Positions 25,987-35,238 of a stretch of DNA of 64,000 bases are shown here, piece by piece. This stretch comes from CAXPZW01 sp049594615 (GTDB lineage: Bacteria; Bacteroidota; Bacteroidia; Flavobacteriales_D; Sanyastnellaceae). The stretch is from positions 10,023 through 74,022 of the forward strand of contig JBMYJR010000008.1 in the NCBI GenBank assembly GCA_049594615.1, written 5' to 3'. Numbering within the stretch: position 1 is the first letter of the stretch; each line of letters opens with the position of its first letter. The notes beneath the pieces were generated by a model that saw only the letters and a list, made by a program, of their open reading frames with translations, searched no databases and had not been told where the DNA came from. The position numbers were made by a program, and so were the translations under genes.

Positions 25987-26571
25987 TTAGACGGGCTGAT
26001 CAGCGCATGGCTGATCGTGGGTACCTTCAAGTGTAGGGTTGTCCAAGGCGTTCACCAGCTCCTTCCACACCGCGTTGAATGCGTCCACTGACAATTCACA
26101 GTTGGCCGCCAAGTGCACACATTGACCTCCAAAACGAGCGGTGCGGTGTTGTTGTGAAGTACCCACGGGGGTGCGCAGGTAGCTGAAGCTTGGCACTTGA
26201 TCGAAAACAGCCTTGGCCTGATCTACCGTTTCGAAGTCGGCCAGGGTCACAAACAGAGTCTGCAAGCTCTCGCCATCCATGGTGAATTTCCAGCTGACAA
26301 GGAGGCCTTCTTGTCCGGGTTGATTTACTGTGCTGGCTGCGGGCTTAGACAGGCGGTAAACTTTCATGTAGTCGTCCTCACCCACTTTGAGATGATCCTC
26401 AGCCATGGTCATAAACACACCGGCATTGAGCACTTCGGCTTCGGGCGCTCGAGTTGCTGGCGTTTCTACCACTGAGGTGGCCGCGTTTTGGTCAGAGGTT
26501 GCGGGAGGCGAAGATTCGTCGCAGGCCACTACCAGGGCCAATACGGGAAGAACAAGTAAGCTGCGTTTCAC
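25987..26571 (-). CDS. Hypothetical lipoprotein
   Basis: The 194-residue protein has a lipobox (LVLPVLALVVACDES), then a Thr/Ala/Pro-rich linker (to about residue 45) and a compact domain containing EDDYMKVYRLSKP, LLVSWKFTMDGES and CVHLAANCELSVDAFNAVW. The two nearby Cys in the last block may form a disulfide. I recognise no family. It lies 31 bases downstream of typA on the same strand. Confidence 0.65.
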   Translation of the reverse strand: MKRSLLVLPVLALVVACDESSPPATSDQNAATSVVETPATRAPEAEVLNAGVFMTMAEDHLKVGEDDYMKVYRLSKPAASTVNQPGQEGLLVSWKFTMDGESLQTLFVTLADFETVDQAKAVFDQVPSFSYLRTPVGTSQQHRTARFGGQCVHLAANCELSVDAFNAVWKELVNALDNPTLEGTHDQPCADQPV

Positions 26572-26602
26572 ACCAGCGAAAATGGCAAAAAACGGCAGAA
26601 AT

Positions 26603-28405
26603 TCACCCCTCTTTTGAGGCGCGCTTGCGCTCGTGCTCTTGCAACAGGATTTTGCGCAGTCGAATGTGTTGCGGGGTCACTTCTACATACTCGTCTTTGC
26701 CCACGTATTCCATGGCCTCTTCCAACGAGAACTTCACCGCAGGCGCAATCGCGGTCTTTTGATCGTTGCCGGCCGAGCGCATGTTGGTGAGTTTCTTGGT
26801 TTTGGTCACGTTGAGCACCATGTCGTCCTGGCGGTTGTTCTCACCGATGACTTGGCCCATGTACACCTCCTCGTTGGGATCTACGAAGAAGGTACCGCGG
26901 TCTTGGAGTTTATCCAATGAGTAGGCGATCGAAGTGCCGGTCTCCATGGAGATGAGCGAGCCGTTGCGGCGCCCACCGATGTCTCCTTTGAGCGGCTCGT
27001 ACCCATCAAAGCGGTGCGAGACGATGGCCTCCCCTTCGGTGGCTGTGAGGATGGGGTTGGTCAGACCGATGAGCCCGCGTGCAGGTATGCGGAAGGTCAG
27101 GTTGCTGCGGTCGCCTTTTTGCTCGATGTTGAGGATGTCTCCCTTGCGTTGGGTCACCAGCTCAATCACCTTGCCACTGAAGGCCTCTGCCACATTCACA
27201 TTCAGCTCTTCCATGGGCTCGCACTTGACGCCGTCCACTTCTTTGACCACCACCTGGGGTTGGCCGAGTTGGACTTCATACCCTTCGCGGCGCATGGTTT
27301 CCACCAATACGGCCAAGTGCAGGATTCCGCGTCCGTATACGATGAGCTTATCGGGGCTCTCGGTGTCTTCGACTTTGAGGGCGAGGTTCTTCTCGGTCTC
27401 GCGCTCCAGACGCTCGCGGATGTGGCGCGAAGTCACGTACTCACCGTCGCGGCCAAAGAAGGGCGAGTTGTTGATGGTGAACAGCATACTCATCGACGGC
27501 TCATCGATGGCAATGGTCGGCAGCGCCTCGGGGTTCTCAGCATCGGCAATGGTGTCGCCAATGTCGAACTTCTCGATGCCGGTGAGGGCCACGATTTCGC
27601 CGCTCTGGATTGCACGGTCGGTCTTGTCTTTGCCCAGACCTTCAAACACAAAAAGCTCTTTCACAGTGAACTTGCTTGAAGTGCCGTCGCGGTGCATCAC
27701 CGACACGCGTTGGCCGGCCTTCACGCTTCCGCGATGCACGCGCCCCACGGCGATGCGCCCGGTAAAGCTGCTGAAGTCCAGCGAAGTGATTTGCAATTGC
27801 AATGACCCTTCACGCTGCTCGGGTGCAGGTACGTGCTCCACTATCTGATCGAGCAGGTAAGAAATGTCTTCGGTGGGATTCTCGTAATCCGGACCCATCC
27901 AGCCTTGCTTGGAAGAACCATACACAAGGGGGTACTCCAGCTGCTCCTCGGTGGCATCGAGGTTGAACATGAGTTCGAATACTGCGTCGTTGGTTTCCTC
28001 AGGAGTACAGTTGGGCTTGTCGACCTTGTTGACCACCACAATCGGCTTGAGCCCGAGCTCCAGCGCCTTGCTCAATACAAAGCGGGTCTGTGGCATGGGG
28101 CCTTCAAACGCATCTACGAGCAGGATCACGCCGTCGGCCATGTTCAGCACGCGCTCTACCTCACCGCCAAAATCGCTGTGCCCAGGGGTGTCGATGATGT
28201 TGATCTTCACATCGCCGTAGCGGACAGACACGTTCTTGCTAAGGATGGTGATTCCCCGCTCACGCTCGAGATCGTTGGAGTCCAAGAGCAGGTCCTGGAC
28301 CTCTTGGTTCTCGCGAAAGAGCTTGACCTGGGCCAGAATCTTGTCAACCAAGGTGGTCTTGCCGTGGTCGACGTGGGCAATGATGGCGATGTTGCGAAGT
28401 TGCAT
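26603..28405 (-). CDS. typA: Ribosome-associated translational GTPase TypA/BipA
   Basis: The 600-residue protein is the standard TypA length. The GTPase motifs are complete: P-loop AHVDHGKTTLVD, switch II DTPGHSDFGGEV and NKVDKP. The EF-G-like domains II, III and V are present, plus the unique C-terminal domain with ARGLIGLTNPILTATEGEAI, SHRFDGYEPLKGDIGGRRNGS and GENNRQDDM. TypA binds the ribosome at the EF-G site and supports 50S assembly and growth under stress and cold. It is preceded by the phzF-microprotein pair with a gap of about 100 bases. Confidence 0.97.
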   Translation of the reverse strand: MQLRNIAIIAHVDHGKTTLVDKILAQVKLFRENQEVQDLLLDSNDLERERGITILSKNVSVRYGDVKINIIDTPGHSDFGGEVERVLNMADGVILLVDAFEGPMPQTRFVLSKALELGLKPIVVVNKVDKPNCTPEETNDAVFELMFNLDATEEQLEYPLVYGSSKQGWMGPDYENPTEDISYLLDQIVEHVPAPEQREGSLQLQITSLDFSSFTGRIAVGRVHRGSVKAGQRVSVMHRDGTSSKFTVKELFVFEGLGKDKTDRAIQSGEIVALTGIEKFDIGDTIADAENPEALPTIAIDEPSMSMLFTINNSPFFGRDGEYVTSRHIRERLERETEKNLALKVEDTESPDKLIVYGRGILHLAVLVETMRREGYEVQLGQPQVVVKEVDGVKCEPMEELNVNVAEAFSGKVIELVTQRKGDILNIEQKGDRSNLTFRIPARGLIGLTNPILTATEGEAIVSHRFDGYEPLKGDIGGRRNGSLISMETGTSIAYSLDKLQDRGTFFVDPNEEVYMGQVIGENNRQDDMVLNVTKTKKLTNMRSAGNDQKTAIAPAVKFSLEEAMEYVGKDEYVEVTPQHIRLRKILLQEHERKRASKEG

Positions 28406-28507
28406 GCGTGCGGTTTAGCGGCCGCAAAGGTCCGGGTTTTTTCCCGATAACCGCTGCTGCTGCGCCACAGAATCAACCGCTGGCGTTTGACAAGTTGGAT
28501 TTTCGGG

Positions 28508-28639
28508 CTATTCCATCTCCTCGCGGGCCTTGCGTTGCTTGTAGTAGGCCACAAAGATGAAGCTCAAAGGCATGGTCAGTATCACCAGCACCCAGAGCAC
28601 GGCGTTGGGGGTGGATTTTACCCAATCAGAAAAGGCCAT
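28508..28639 (-). CDS. 43-residue single-pass membrane microprotein
   Basis: The frame from ATG at 28639 to TAG at 28508 encodes 43 residues: a short polar N-terminus (MAFSDWVKSTPN), one hydrophobic helix (VLWVLVILTMPLSFIFVAYY) and a charged tail (KQRKAREEME). The start codon overlaps the TGA of phzF (TGATG), a sign of translational coupling. Similar short N-out/C-in membrane peptides sit beside many Bacteroidota genes; function unknown. Confidence 0.65.
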   Translation of the reverse strand: MAFSDWVKSTPNAVLWVLVILTMPLSFIFVAYYKQRKAREEME

Positions 28640-29424
28640 CACACGGTGATTTGTCCGCGCAAGTACTCCACGCCTTGCCCTTTGAGCAGCACGCGGTCGC
28701 CGCGGTATTCGACTTTAAGGGTGCCCCCTCGCTGGGAGCGTTGACGTGCATCCAGTGCAGGCTTGCCCAACCGTTCCGCCCAAAACGGGGTCAATACCGT
28801 GTGCGCTGAACCCGTCACCGGATCCTCGTCCACCCCCACTGCAGGTGCAAAGAAGCGCGAGACAAAGTCCACATCGTCCCCAGGTGCGGTGCAGATCACC
28901 CCGCGGGCATCGATGCGCTCCAAGGCGCGGATGTCTGGGTTTAAGTCCAAAACGGCTTGTTCATCGGGGTAAAGCACGACCAAATCGGTTTTGCCTTTGA
29001 ATACAGGAACAGCATCGGTACGCAAGGCCTCAAACAACTCCTGCGGCGCTGCAACGGCCGCAGGCATGTCGGCAGGGAAGTCCAGCACATACCACTCCCC
29101 TTCCTTGGCCACTGATACCGGGCCGCTCAACCGCGTATCAAAATGCTGGAGCATGCGCTGAGGATGATAATGGTCCAACAGCACTTTGGCCGAAGCCAGC
29201 GTAGCGTGACCACACAGCGCCACTTCATCTGTGGGCGTGAACCAACGGATGTCGTACCGCTCGCCGTTGGGCACCACAAAGGCAGTTTCGGCAAGGTTGT
29301 TCTCGGCGGCAATGGCTTGCATGGTGGCCTCCGGCAACCAGGCGTCCAGCACACAGACCGCTGCGGGGTTGCCTGCAAAGCGCTGATCGGTAAAGGCGTC
29401 GACTTGGTATAGCGGCAGTTGCAT
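28639..29424 (-). CDS. PhzF-family isomerase/epimerase
   Basis: The 261-residue protein has the diaminopimelate-epimerase-like two-domain fold of PhzF proteins. The N-terminal block is YQVDAFTDQRFAGNPAAVCVL, with the conserved catalytic Glu in AAENNLAETAF. The middle motif is FTPTDEVALCGHATLA and the C-terminal mirror is DEDPVTGSAHTVLTPFWAERLG. No phenazine genes are near, so a role in phenazine synthesis is unlikely; most members have unknown substrates. It is coupled to the downstream membrane microprotein. Confidence 0.9.
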   Translation of the reverse strand: MQLPLYQVDAFTDQRFAGNPAAVCVLDAWLPEATMQAIAAENNLAETAFVVPNGERYDIRWFTPTDEVALCGHATLASAKVLLDHYHPQRMLQHFDTRLSGPVSVAKEGEWYVLDFPADMPAAVAAPQELFEALRTDAVPVFKGKTDLVVLYPDEQAVLDLNPDIRALERIDARGVICTAPGDDVDFVSRFFAPAVGVDEDPVTGSAHTVLTPFWAERLGKPALDARQRSQRGGTLKVEYRGDRVLLKGQGVEYLRGQITV

Positions 29425-29585
29425 TTCGAATGTTCAGATTTGAAGGAGTGCCTCGGCACGGGCTCAACGTTGTTCCAGTGCTCTGCAATTTTACCGTTTT
29501 CCTGTTTGGTTCCCACGGGGGTAGTCTTGGGGGCAAAGACTCGCTTCTGCTCTCGAGGACCGCCTGTCGTGTAGAGCGGCTGACC

Positions 29586-30560
29586 TTATCGGAATCTTTG
29601 GCGCGAAGAAGGCCACAACGCAAGCGCGGTGCGCGCGTTCAACGGGAACTCCAGCACCACGTGCAAGAAGCTCACAAAGAACAACACCCGCAATCCAAAT
29701 GCGTAGTCCCACAAATAGAGGGCGATGCTGGCCACCCATAGCACTGCAATGATCACGGTATTGCGCTTGGTCAGGGTTTGCCCCCAGCCGATGAGGGTGG
29801 TTTTGCTGAACCAGTTCAAGTAGTGATAGGTGTAAGCAAAGGCCAGAAAGAACTGGACTTTACGTGTGAGTGTGTTGGACCCAACGGGCGCTGCCCCCAG
29901 CAGCTGCTCCAAGGTCAGGTTGGTCATGCGCAGGTCGGTTTGCCAATACTGGCGTTCGCGTCCATCAAAGAACAGGAAGACCTCGGGCCAAAGCAGCAAC
30001 ACTCCGGGCACAGCCACCATCAACCCCACCGCAATCCATCCGTTGACCGAGCGGGACTTGAGCTGCCCAAACACCATAAACAAAAGCGTGAATAGGTATA
30101 CGTGTACCACTGTAGGGATCAGCACTTTAAGCGCAATGGAGGTGTTTGGGAATAACAAGGTGATTCCCGCACAGACAGCAGCACCCACCAAGGCCCAAAA
30201 GCCTCTGCGCTGGCGTGTGGGAAACAGCACCATGCCCACCGCAACCCAAAGCGCCCACAGCACCCAAAACTCGGGGTATCGGAAAACGAGGTAGCTCCCG
30301 AGCTCGTCGCCAAACGCCGTACCTCGGAAGAGTGGGTACAGCGAGAGCAGAACTGCCGTACCCCCAAGCACCCACGGCCACACGCCAGGGTGCTTGACAA
30401 AGTAACCGCGTTGGTGCAGCCACTGGACTTCAGTGAAATAATGCAACGGCCCCAACACCGCATAGGCAAACAGGAATGTACTGAACGGCAAGGCGTACGC
30501 CACCAGGGCTGCGGCCACCAACAGTCCAATGTTCAACCGTTCGACTTGTGCAGGGCTCAT
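29586..30560 (-). CDS. Polytopic membrane protein of unknown function
   Basis: From ATG at 30560 the protein is 324 residues with roughly eight to nine hydrophobic helices. Polar residues inside the membrane stretches are striking: GPLHYFTEVQWLH near residue 35, VVHVYLFTLLF, AYTYHYLNWFSKT and SFLHVVLEFPLNA. Repeated His/Glu/Tyr at helix ends suggests a metal-dependent membrane enzyme or carrier. The His pattern recalls Brp/Blh carotene oxygenases, but the diagnostic PHGxxD motif of that family is absent, so I do not assign it. It stands between phzF and the M20 hydrolase. Confidence 0.75.
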   Translation of the reverse strand: MSPAQVERLNIGLLVAAALVAYALPFSTFLFAYAVLGPLHYFTEVQWLHQRGYFVKHPGVWPWVLGGTAVLLSLYPLFRGTAFGDELGSYLVFRYPEFWVLWALWVAVGMVLFPTRQRRGFWALVGAAVCAGITLLFPNTSIALKVLIPTVVHVYLFTLLFMVFGQLKSRSVNGWIAVGLMVAVPGVLLLWPEVFLFFDGRERQYWQTDLRMTNLTLEQLLGAAPVGSNTLTRKVQFFLAFAYTYHYLNWFSKTTLIGWGQTLTKRNTVIIAVLWVASIALYLWDYAFGLRVLFFVSFLHVVLEFPLNARTALALWPSSRQRFR

Positions 30561-30790
30561 GGGCCTAAGTTGGGGAAACTCAGTCGGATTGTACCACACA
30601 GAGGGCTTCCTTGACCATGAGTTGGATGAATTGGTCCAGGACGGGGTTGGCCTGCAGCATGGTGCGAGTGGGCTGTTGGGGTGATTGGTGGAGGGTGTTT
30701 GCTGGAACTTGGACCCGTCGTGCGCGCCCCCTAAAAGGGGTAAATGCATTGTCTGACCCCCATGGCTCAAAAATCCCGAATTCAACTATC

Positions 30791-30820
30791 AATACCCAAG
30801 TATACCCGTTTATACCCGTT
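30791..30820. repeat. Three tandem 10-bp units (TATACCCGTT-type)
   Basis: The units AATACCCAAG, TATACCCGTT and TATACCCGTT follow each other exactly in 10-base steps, just downstream of the M20 gene on the minus strand. The core TATACCC also forms the arms of the inverted repeat at 22455-22492. One helical turn per unit would suit cooperative protein binding. Confidence 0.55.
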
Positions 30821-30835
30821 TCTAAACAGCTAGCA

Positions 30836-32005
30836 TCATGCCATCCAATGCGCGCGCAGCACTTCCACAAAAACCCTCGCTCCGCTGGCAATCAAGGCGT
30901 CCGGAAAGTCGTAGTCCGGGTTGTGCAAAGCCGGACAGTTTTCTCCGCTTCCCAGACCAAACATGGCCCCGCTGTAGTGCTGGGAGAACAGCCCAAAGTC
31001 CTCGCCCCACCGGAAGGGCCGCTCCAGATATGTAAAAGAAAGCCCCGCTGCCGACGACGCTTGCGCGATGATCGCTACGTTTTCCGCGGCATTGTCGCAC
31101 GCTTCGAACGACTCGGTTTCGCGCAAGGAAAGTTGCAGCTCGTGTGCGTCGGCCTGTTTATGAGCAAATGCTTCCAAGGCTGCTAGCTTGTCGCTCAAAA
31201 TTTCTGGCTTCCAACTGCGGACCGTCAGGTGTACCTCTCCCACTCCAGCGGCAATCCCATAGGCTTGCTGGCCCAGTGTGGTGTACACCGGCACCGCAAT
31301 GAAGAAATCATCCGAGTCGGGTGTGTTTACACTCGCCGCTTCGGCCTCTTGGAGCAGCGCAGCCATGGCCAAGGCGGGGTTGCGCCCTTGTTCGGGCTCG
31401 GCGGCGTGCGCGGTGATGCCTTCAAAACGGTAGATCACACTCTTGACCGCTGCGTTGAAGGTGCCGTTGCGGCTGGCGACGTGGTGCAACGGGAAGCCCG
31501 GCAGGTTGTGCAATGCGTAAGCGTGCGTGATGGGGTAATCCTTGAGGATGCCGCTGTCCAGCACCCCAACAGCCCCGTGGCCGTTTTCCTCTGCCGGTTG
31601 GAACAGTAAGACTACGCATCCTTGTTTGGGCGGGTGCGCGTTGAGGTGCGCAGCCACTGCACACAGGATGGCGGTGTGACCGTCGTGCCCACACATGTGC
31701 CCGTAACCCGGGCGCTTGGAAGCATGCGCGAACGTATTGACCTCAGGAATGGGCAACGCATCGGTGTCCCCACGCAGCAAAACGCCGGGTCCGGGCTGGC
31801 CGGAATCAAAGGTCACCAATGCCGCAGTACCGTTCATAAACACTCGAATCTCGGTCGAAATACGCGGCTGTAGAAAAGTCACCAACCGCTGAACGGTGGG
31901 CGCTTCTTCGTCGGATGCGAAAGGGTATTGATGCAGTTCGCGGCGGAACGCCTTCAAGGCATCCAGCGAGGCGTCATCTAGGGTAAAAGCAGGCATCGGT
32001 TCCAT
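30836..32005 (-). CDS. M20-family amidohydrolase
   Basis: The 389-residue protein is a metal-dependent amidohydrolase of the N-acyl-amino-acid / hippurate hydrolase type. Metal ligands are visible in GHMCGHDGHTA and the catalytic Glu pair in FQPAEENGHGAVG. The dimerisation lid begins near GITAHAAEPEQGRNP, and the C-terminal FRWGEDFGLFSQHY block contains the last ligand region. It removes acyl groups from amino acids or related amides; the exact substrate is unknown. It lies 25 bases downstream of the SulP gene in the same orientation. Confidence 0.9.
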   Translation of the reverse strand: MEPMPAFTLDDASLDALKAFRRELHQYPFASDEEAPTVQRLVTFLQPRISTEIRVFMNGTAALVTFDSGQPGPGVLLRGDTDALPIPEVNTFAHASKRPGYGHMCGHDGHTAILCAVAAHLNAHPPKQGCVVLLFQPAEENGHGAVGVLDSGILKDYPITHAYALHNLPGFPLHHVASRNGTFNAAVKSVIYRFEGITAHAAEPEQGRNPALAMAALLQEAEAASVNTPDSDDFFIAVPVYTTLGQQAYGIAAGVGEVHLTVRSWKPEILSDKLAALEAFAHKQADAHELQLSLRETESFEACDNAAENVAIIAQASSAAGLSFTYLERPFRWGEDFGLFSQHYSGAMFGLGSGENCPALHNPDYDFPDALIASGARVFVEVLRAHWMA

Positions 32006-32029
32006 GCCTGCAAAATCGGAAAATTGGGG

Positions 32030-33646
32030 TTAGACCTCCTCGTCCATCAAGTTGGTGACCACGTGGTAGCGCGGGTCATCGATGCTGGTCTCGATCACCT
32101 TCTCGAACTTGGGATTGGCCTTCAGTAGAATGGCCTTGCAATCAGGGCTCAGGTGGGTCAGTTTGACCGACTTGCCTTGGTCCATGTATTTGTTCGCAAT
32201 GCCACGCAAGGCTTCGATGCCCGAGTGGTCGGTGACCTTGGATTCGATGAAGTCGATCTCCACGCTTTCGGGGTCGTTCTTGGGGTCGAACTTGCTGTTG
32301 AAGGCCTGCACCGACCCAAAGAACAGTGGACCCCAAATCTCGTACACTTTGGTGCCGTCCTCCTTCATGCGCTTACGGGCGCGGATGCGGGTAGCACTGT
32401 TCCATGCAAACACCAGTGCGCTCATGATCACACCGGTAATCACGGCCACCGCCAAGTCTTGCCACACAGTGATGGCTGATACTGCCACCAGCACGATCGC
32501 ATCCGCCACGGGAATCTTGCGCAGGATGCGGAACGAGCTCCACGCAAACGTCCCGATCACGACCATAAACATCACCCCAACAAGCGCCGCAATCGGAATC
32601 TGCTCAATCAAGCTCGATCCAAACAGGATGAAACACAACAGGAATACCGCTGCAGTGATGCCCGACAAACGGCCACGGCCGCCCGAGTTCACGTTGATGA
32701 TGGATTGACCGATCATGGCGCAACCGCCCATACCACCAAACAATCCGTTCAGAATATTGGCGCCGCCTTGGGCCACACATTCGCGGTTACCAGAACCTCG
32801 AGTATCGGTGAGTTCATCCACCAGGTTGAGGGTCATGAGCGACTCGATCAGGCCAATGGCCGCCAGCGAACCGGTCCACATCAGGATGTTGCCCCAGTGG
32901 CCTTCCATGGTACCAAACAGCTCAAAGATTTGAAACTGGAACGTGGGCAATCCACCCTCGAGTCCTGAACCGCCGCCGTCCCGGATGAACGAACCTACGG
33001 TGGGCACGTCCAACCCCCCTGCGATGGCAATAACAGCGACCACCACAATGCCCGTGAGTGCCGCAGGAACCGCCTTGGTGATCTTGGGAAGCACCCACAT
33101 GATCCCCATGGTGAGTCCAACCAGACCAAGCATGATGTAGAGCGATGTGCCCTCCATCCATTCCATCGCACCCGAATCGCCTTTGGTCTTGAAGAGTCCA
33201 AGTTGCGAGAGGAAAATCACAATGGCCAGTCCGTTCACAAAACCCATCATCACCGGATGCGGGATCAAACGCACGAGCTTACCCAGACGCAGTACGCCGG
33301 CCAACACTTGCACGCCGCCCACCATGAGCAGCACCATAAACAGCCACTGCAAACCGAGGTTGTCAATGGGCGTGTCCAGGCCAAGACCCACGTCGTTTCC
33401 GGTAGACACCAAGTGCACCATCACCACGGCCATTGCCCCGGTAGCCCCGGAAATCATGCCGGGACGCCCACCAAACATGGCCGTAATCAAGCCCATCATA
33501 AACGCGCCGTAAAGGCCCACCAAAGGGTCGACCCCTGCCACAAAAGCAAAGGCCACCGCTTCAGGCACCAAGGCCAAGGCCACGGTCAGGCCAGAGAGGA
33601 TGTCGTCCTTGGGATTGAACGTGAAATTTCGGAACAGGCGGGACAT
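32030..33646 (-). CDS. SulP-family inorganic anion transporter with STAS domain
   Basis: From ATG at 33646 the protein is 538 residues. The transport domain has about 12-14 helices with the SulP signature PHPVMMGFVNGLAIVIF and GLPTFQFQIFE, and ends in a cytoplasmic STAS domain (VEIDFIESKVTDHSGIEALR). The family imports sulfate, bicarbonate or other anions, often with Na+. A close resemblance to marine putative bicarbonate carriers (BicA-like) and the beta-carbonic anhydrase gene 5 kb away make bicarbonate uptake plausible, but substrate identity is inferred. Upstream frame extension to 34075 is not coding. Confidence 0.9.
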   Translation of the reverse strand: MSRLFRNFTFNPKDDILSGLTVALALVPEAVAFAFVAGVDPLVGLYGAFMMGLITAMFGGRPGMISGATGAMAVVMVHLVSTGNDVGLGLDTPIDNLGLQWLFMVLLMVGGVQVLAGVLRLGKLVRLIPHPVMMGFVNGLAIVIFLSQLGLFKTKGDSGAMEWMEGTSLYIMLGLVGLTMGIMWVLPKITKAVPAALTGIVVVAVIAIAGGLDVPTVGSFIRDGGGSGLEGGLPTFQFQIFELFGTMEGHWGNILMWTGSLAAIGLIESLMTLNLVDELTDTRGSGNRECVAQGGANILNGLFGGMGGCAMIGQSIINVNSGGRGRLSGITAAVFLLCFILFGSSLIEQIPIAALVGVMFMVVIGTFAWSSFRILRKIPVADAIVLVAVSAITVWQDLAVAVITGVIMSALVFAWNSATRIRARKRMKEDGTKVYEIWGPLFFGSVQAFNSKFDPKNDPESVEIDFIESKVTDHSGIEALRGIANKYMDQGKSVKLTHLSPDCKAILLKANPKFEKVIETSIDDPRYHVVTNLMDEEV

Positions 33647-33711
33647 GCTACTTCGTTTTGGAAAAGCGGCAAAGATAGGCCGTCCTCCCGGACCAAAACG
33701 CAAATGCGGGG

Positions 33712-35238
33712 CTAACCTTCCTGCAAGAGTGCACCTTTCTCCACAAGCGGATACAACTGCTCGTAGGTCATGTGCTCCAGCTCGCTCACGCGGCGGTTGA
33801 TGTGTTCGCGGCGAATCTTTTCGGGCGCCGTGAAGCCCGATGCGGCCAAGAGTTCCACAAAACTGCGGACGGTTTCGCGGTGGTAGTTGGCGATGCGCTG
33901 GGTTTTGTCCTCCACATTGAGGCCTTTGACGAGTTGCTTGTTTTGGGTGGCCACACCGGTTGGACAGGTGTTTTTGTTGCACTGCAGGGCTTGGATGCAG
34001 CCCACAGCCAACATCATGGCACGGGCGCTGTAACACACGTCGGCGCCAAGGGCAATCGCTCGGGCCATGTGCCAACCGCTCACGATTTTGCCCGCAGCAA
34101 TGAGCTTGATGTCGCGTTTGAGGTTGAAGCCACGCAACGTGTTGAAGGCAAAGGCCAACCCGTCGCGCAGCGGCATGCCGAGCGAGTCCGAAAACTCCAC
34201 AGGGGCTGCTCCGGTACCGCCCTCTCCCCCGTCGATGGTGATAAAGTCCGGCTTGTGGCCGGTGCGGATCATGGCGCGGCAGAGTTCCACAAACTCCTCA
34301 CGTTGGCCAATGCAGAGTTTAAAGCCCACCGGCTTACCGCCGGCGAGTTGGCGCATCTCAGCCATCAGGTTCATGAGTCCATCCGCGTCATCGAACGCTT
34401 TGTGATAGGGCGGCGAATGCACCGCAGTGTGCGGCTCAACGCCACGAATCTTGGCAATCTCTTCGGTGTTCTTGATGGCGGGAAGAATGCCCCCGTGCCC
34501 GGGCTTGGCGCCTTGGGACAGTTTCAGCTCGGCCATCCTCACCTGCGGAATGGCCATCTTTTCGGTGAACAGGTTGCGGTCGAAGTTGCCGTCTTTCGTG
34601 CGACAACCGAAATAACCCGTTCCGATTTGCCAGATCAGATCTCCGCCTGGATTCAAGTGGTAAGGTGCTATGCCGCCCTCCCCCGTGTTTTGCGCAAACC
34701 CACCCGCTTTTGCCCCACCGTTCATGGCCATCACCGCCCGGTCGCTCAACGACCCGAAGCTCATCGCTGAAATGTTCAGTATGGACGCATTGTAGGGCTG
34801 GGTGCACTCCGGGCCACCGATGCGCACCCGTGGATGATGGTCGTGGTCCATGTGCGCAGGGAACATGCTGTGGTCCATCCACTCGTAGCCCGTTTCATAC
34901 ACATCGCGTTGGGTGCCAAAGGCAGTGGTGTCATTCACGTCCTTGGCCCGCTGGTACACCAGTCTGCGGTGGATACGGTTGATGGGGCGGCCTTCGGTGT
35001 CGGTCTCCACGAAGTACTGCATGATCTCGGGGCGGATGCTTTCCAAAAGGTAGCGCCCGTGGCCGATGATGGGGTAATTGCGCAAGATGGCGTGCTTGGT
35101 TTGCAGCATATCGCGCAAGCCCAGCAGCACCAACGGCCCCACAATGGCCCATACCCACAAGTGGTTTCCTTTCCAGGTAAGCAGCGCAGCAGCGGCCACA
35201 AGCAGAACAGCAATCACAGAGAAACCAATGCGGACCAT
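33712..35238 (-). CDS. Membrane-anchored FMN-binding glutamate-synthase-like protein
   Basis: The 508-residue protein has two N-terminal hydrophobic helices (IGFSVIAVLLVAAAALLTW and LWVWAIVGPLVLLG), then the FMN/4Fe-4S synthase barrel of glutamate synthase: ISAMSFGSLSDRAVMAMN, GEGGIAPYHL, GAKPGHGGILP, DFITIDGGEGGTGAAP and the cluster-binding CIQALQCNKNTCPTGVATQN. It lacks the amidotransferase and C-terminal helix domains of full glutamate synthase, so the electron donor and ammonia source must be elsewhere or the reaction differs. It is divergent from the sterol-desaturase gene. Confidence 0.9.
   Translation of the reverse strand: MVRIGFSVIAVLLVAAAALLTWKGNHLWVWAIVGPLVLLGLRDMLQTKHAILRNYPIIGHGRYLLESIRPEIMQYFVETDTEGRPINRIHRRLVYQRAKDVNDTTAFGTQRDVYETGYEWMDHSMFPAHMDHDHHPRVRIGGPECTQPYNASILNISAMSFGSLSDRAVMAMNGGAKAGGFAQNTGEGGIAPYHLNPGGDLIWQIGTGYFGCRTKDGNFDRNLFTEKMAIPQVRMAELKLSQGAKPGHGGILPAIKNTEEIAKIRGVEPHTAVHSPPYHKAFDDADGLMNLMAEMRQLAGGKPVGFKLCIGQREEFVELCRAMIRTGHKPDFITIDGGEGGTGAAPVEFSDSLGMPLRDGLAFAFNTLRGFNLKRDIKLIAAGKIVSGWHMARAIALGADVCYSARAMMLAVGCIQALQCNKNTCPTGVATQNKQLVKGLNVEDKTQRIANYHRETVRSFVELLAASGFTAPEKIRREHINRRVSELEHMTYEQLYPLVEKGALLQEG

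Noticed and set aside
26633..28450. Long plus-strand frames opposite typA
   Set aside because: They mirror the codon pattern of typA; no domain signatures.
29586..30560. Brp/Blh beta-carotene 15,15'-dioxygenase (would imply proteorhodopsin)
   Set aside because: The His-containing helices are suggestive, but the diagnostic PHGxxD block is missing and other motifs do not match; kept as unknown.
30580..30660. 26-residue frame between the polytopic gene and the M20 gene
   Set aside because: Intact and close to the next start, but too short and without any recognisable property.
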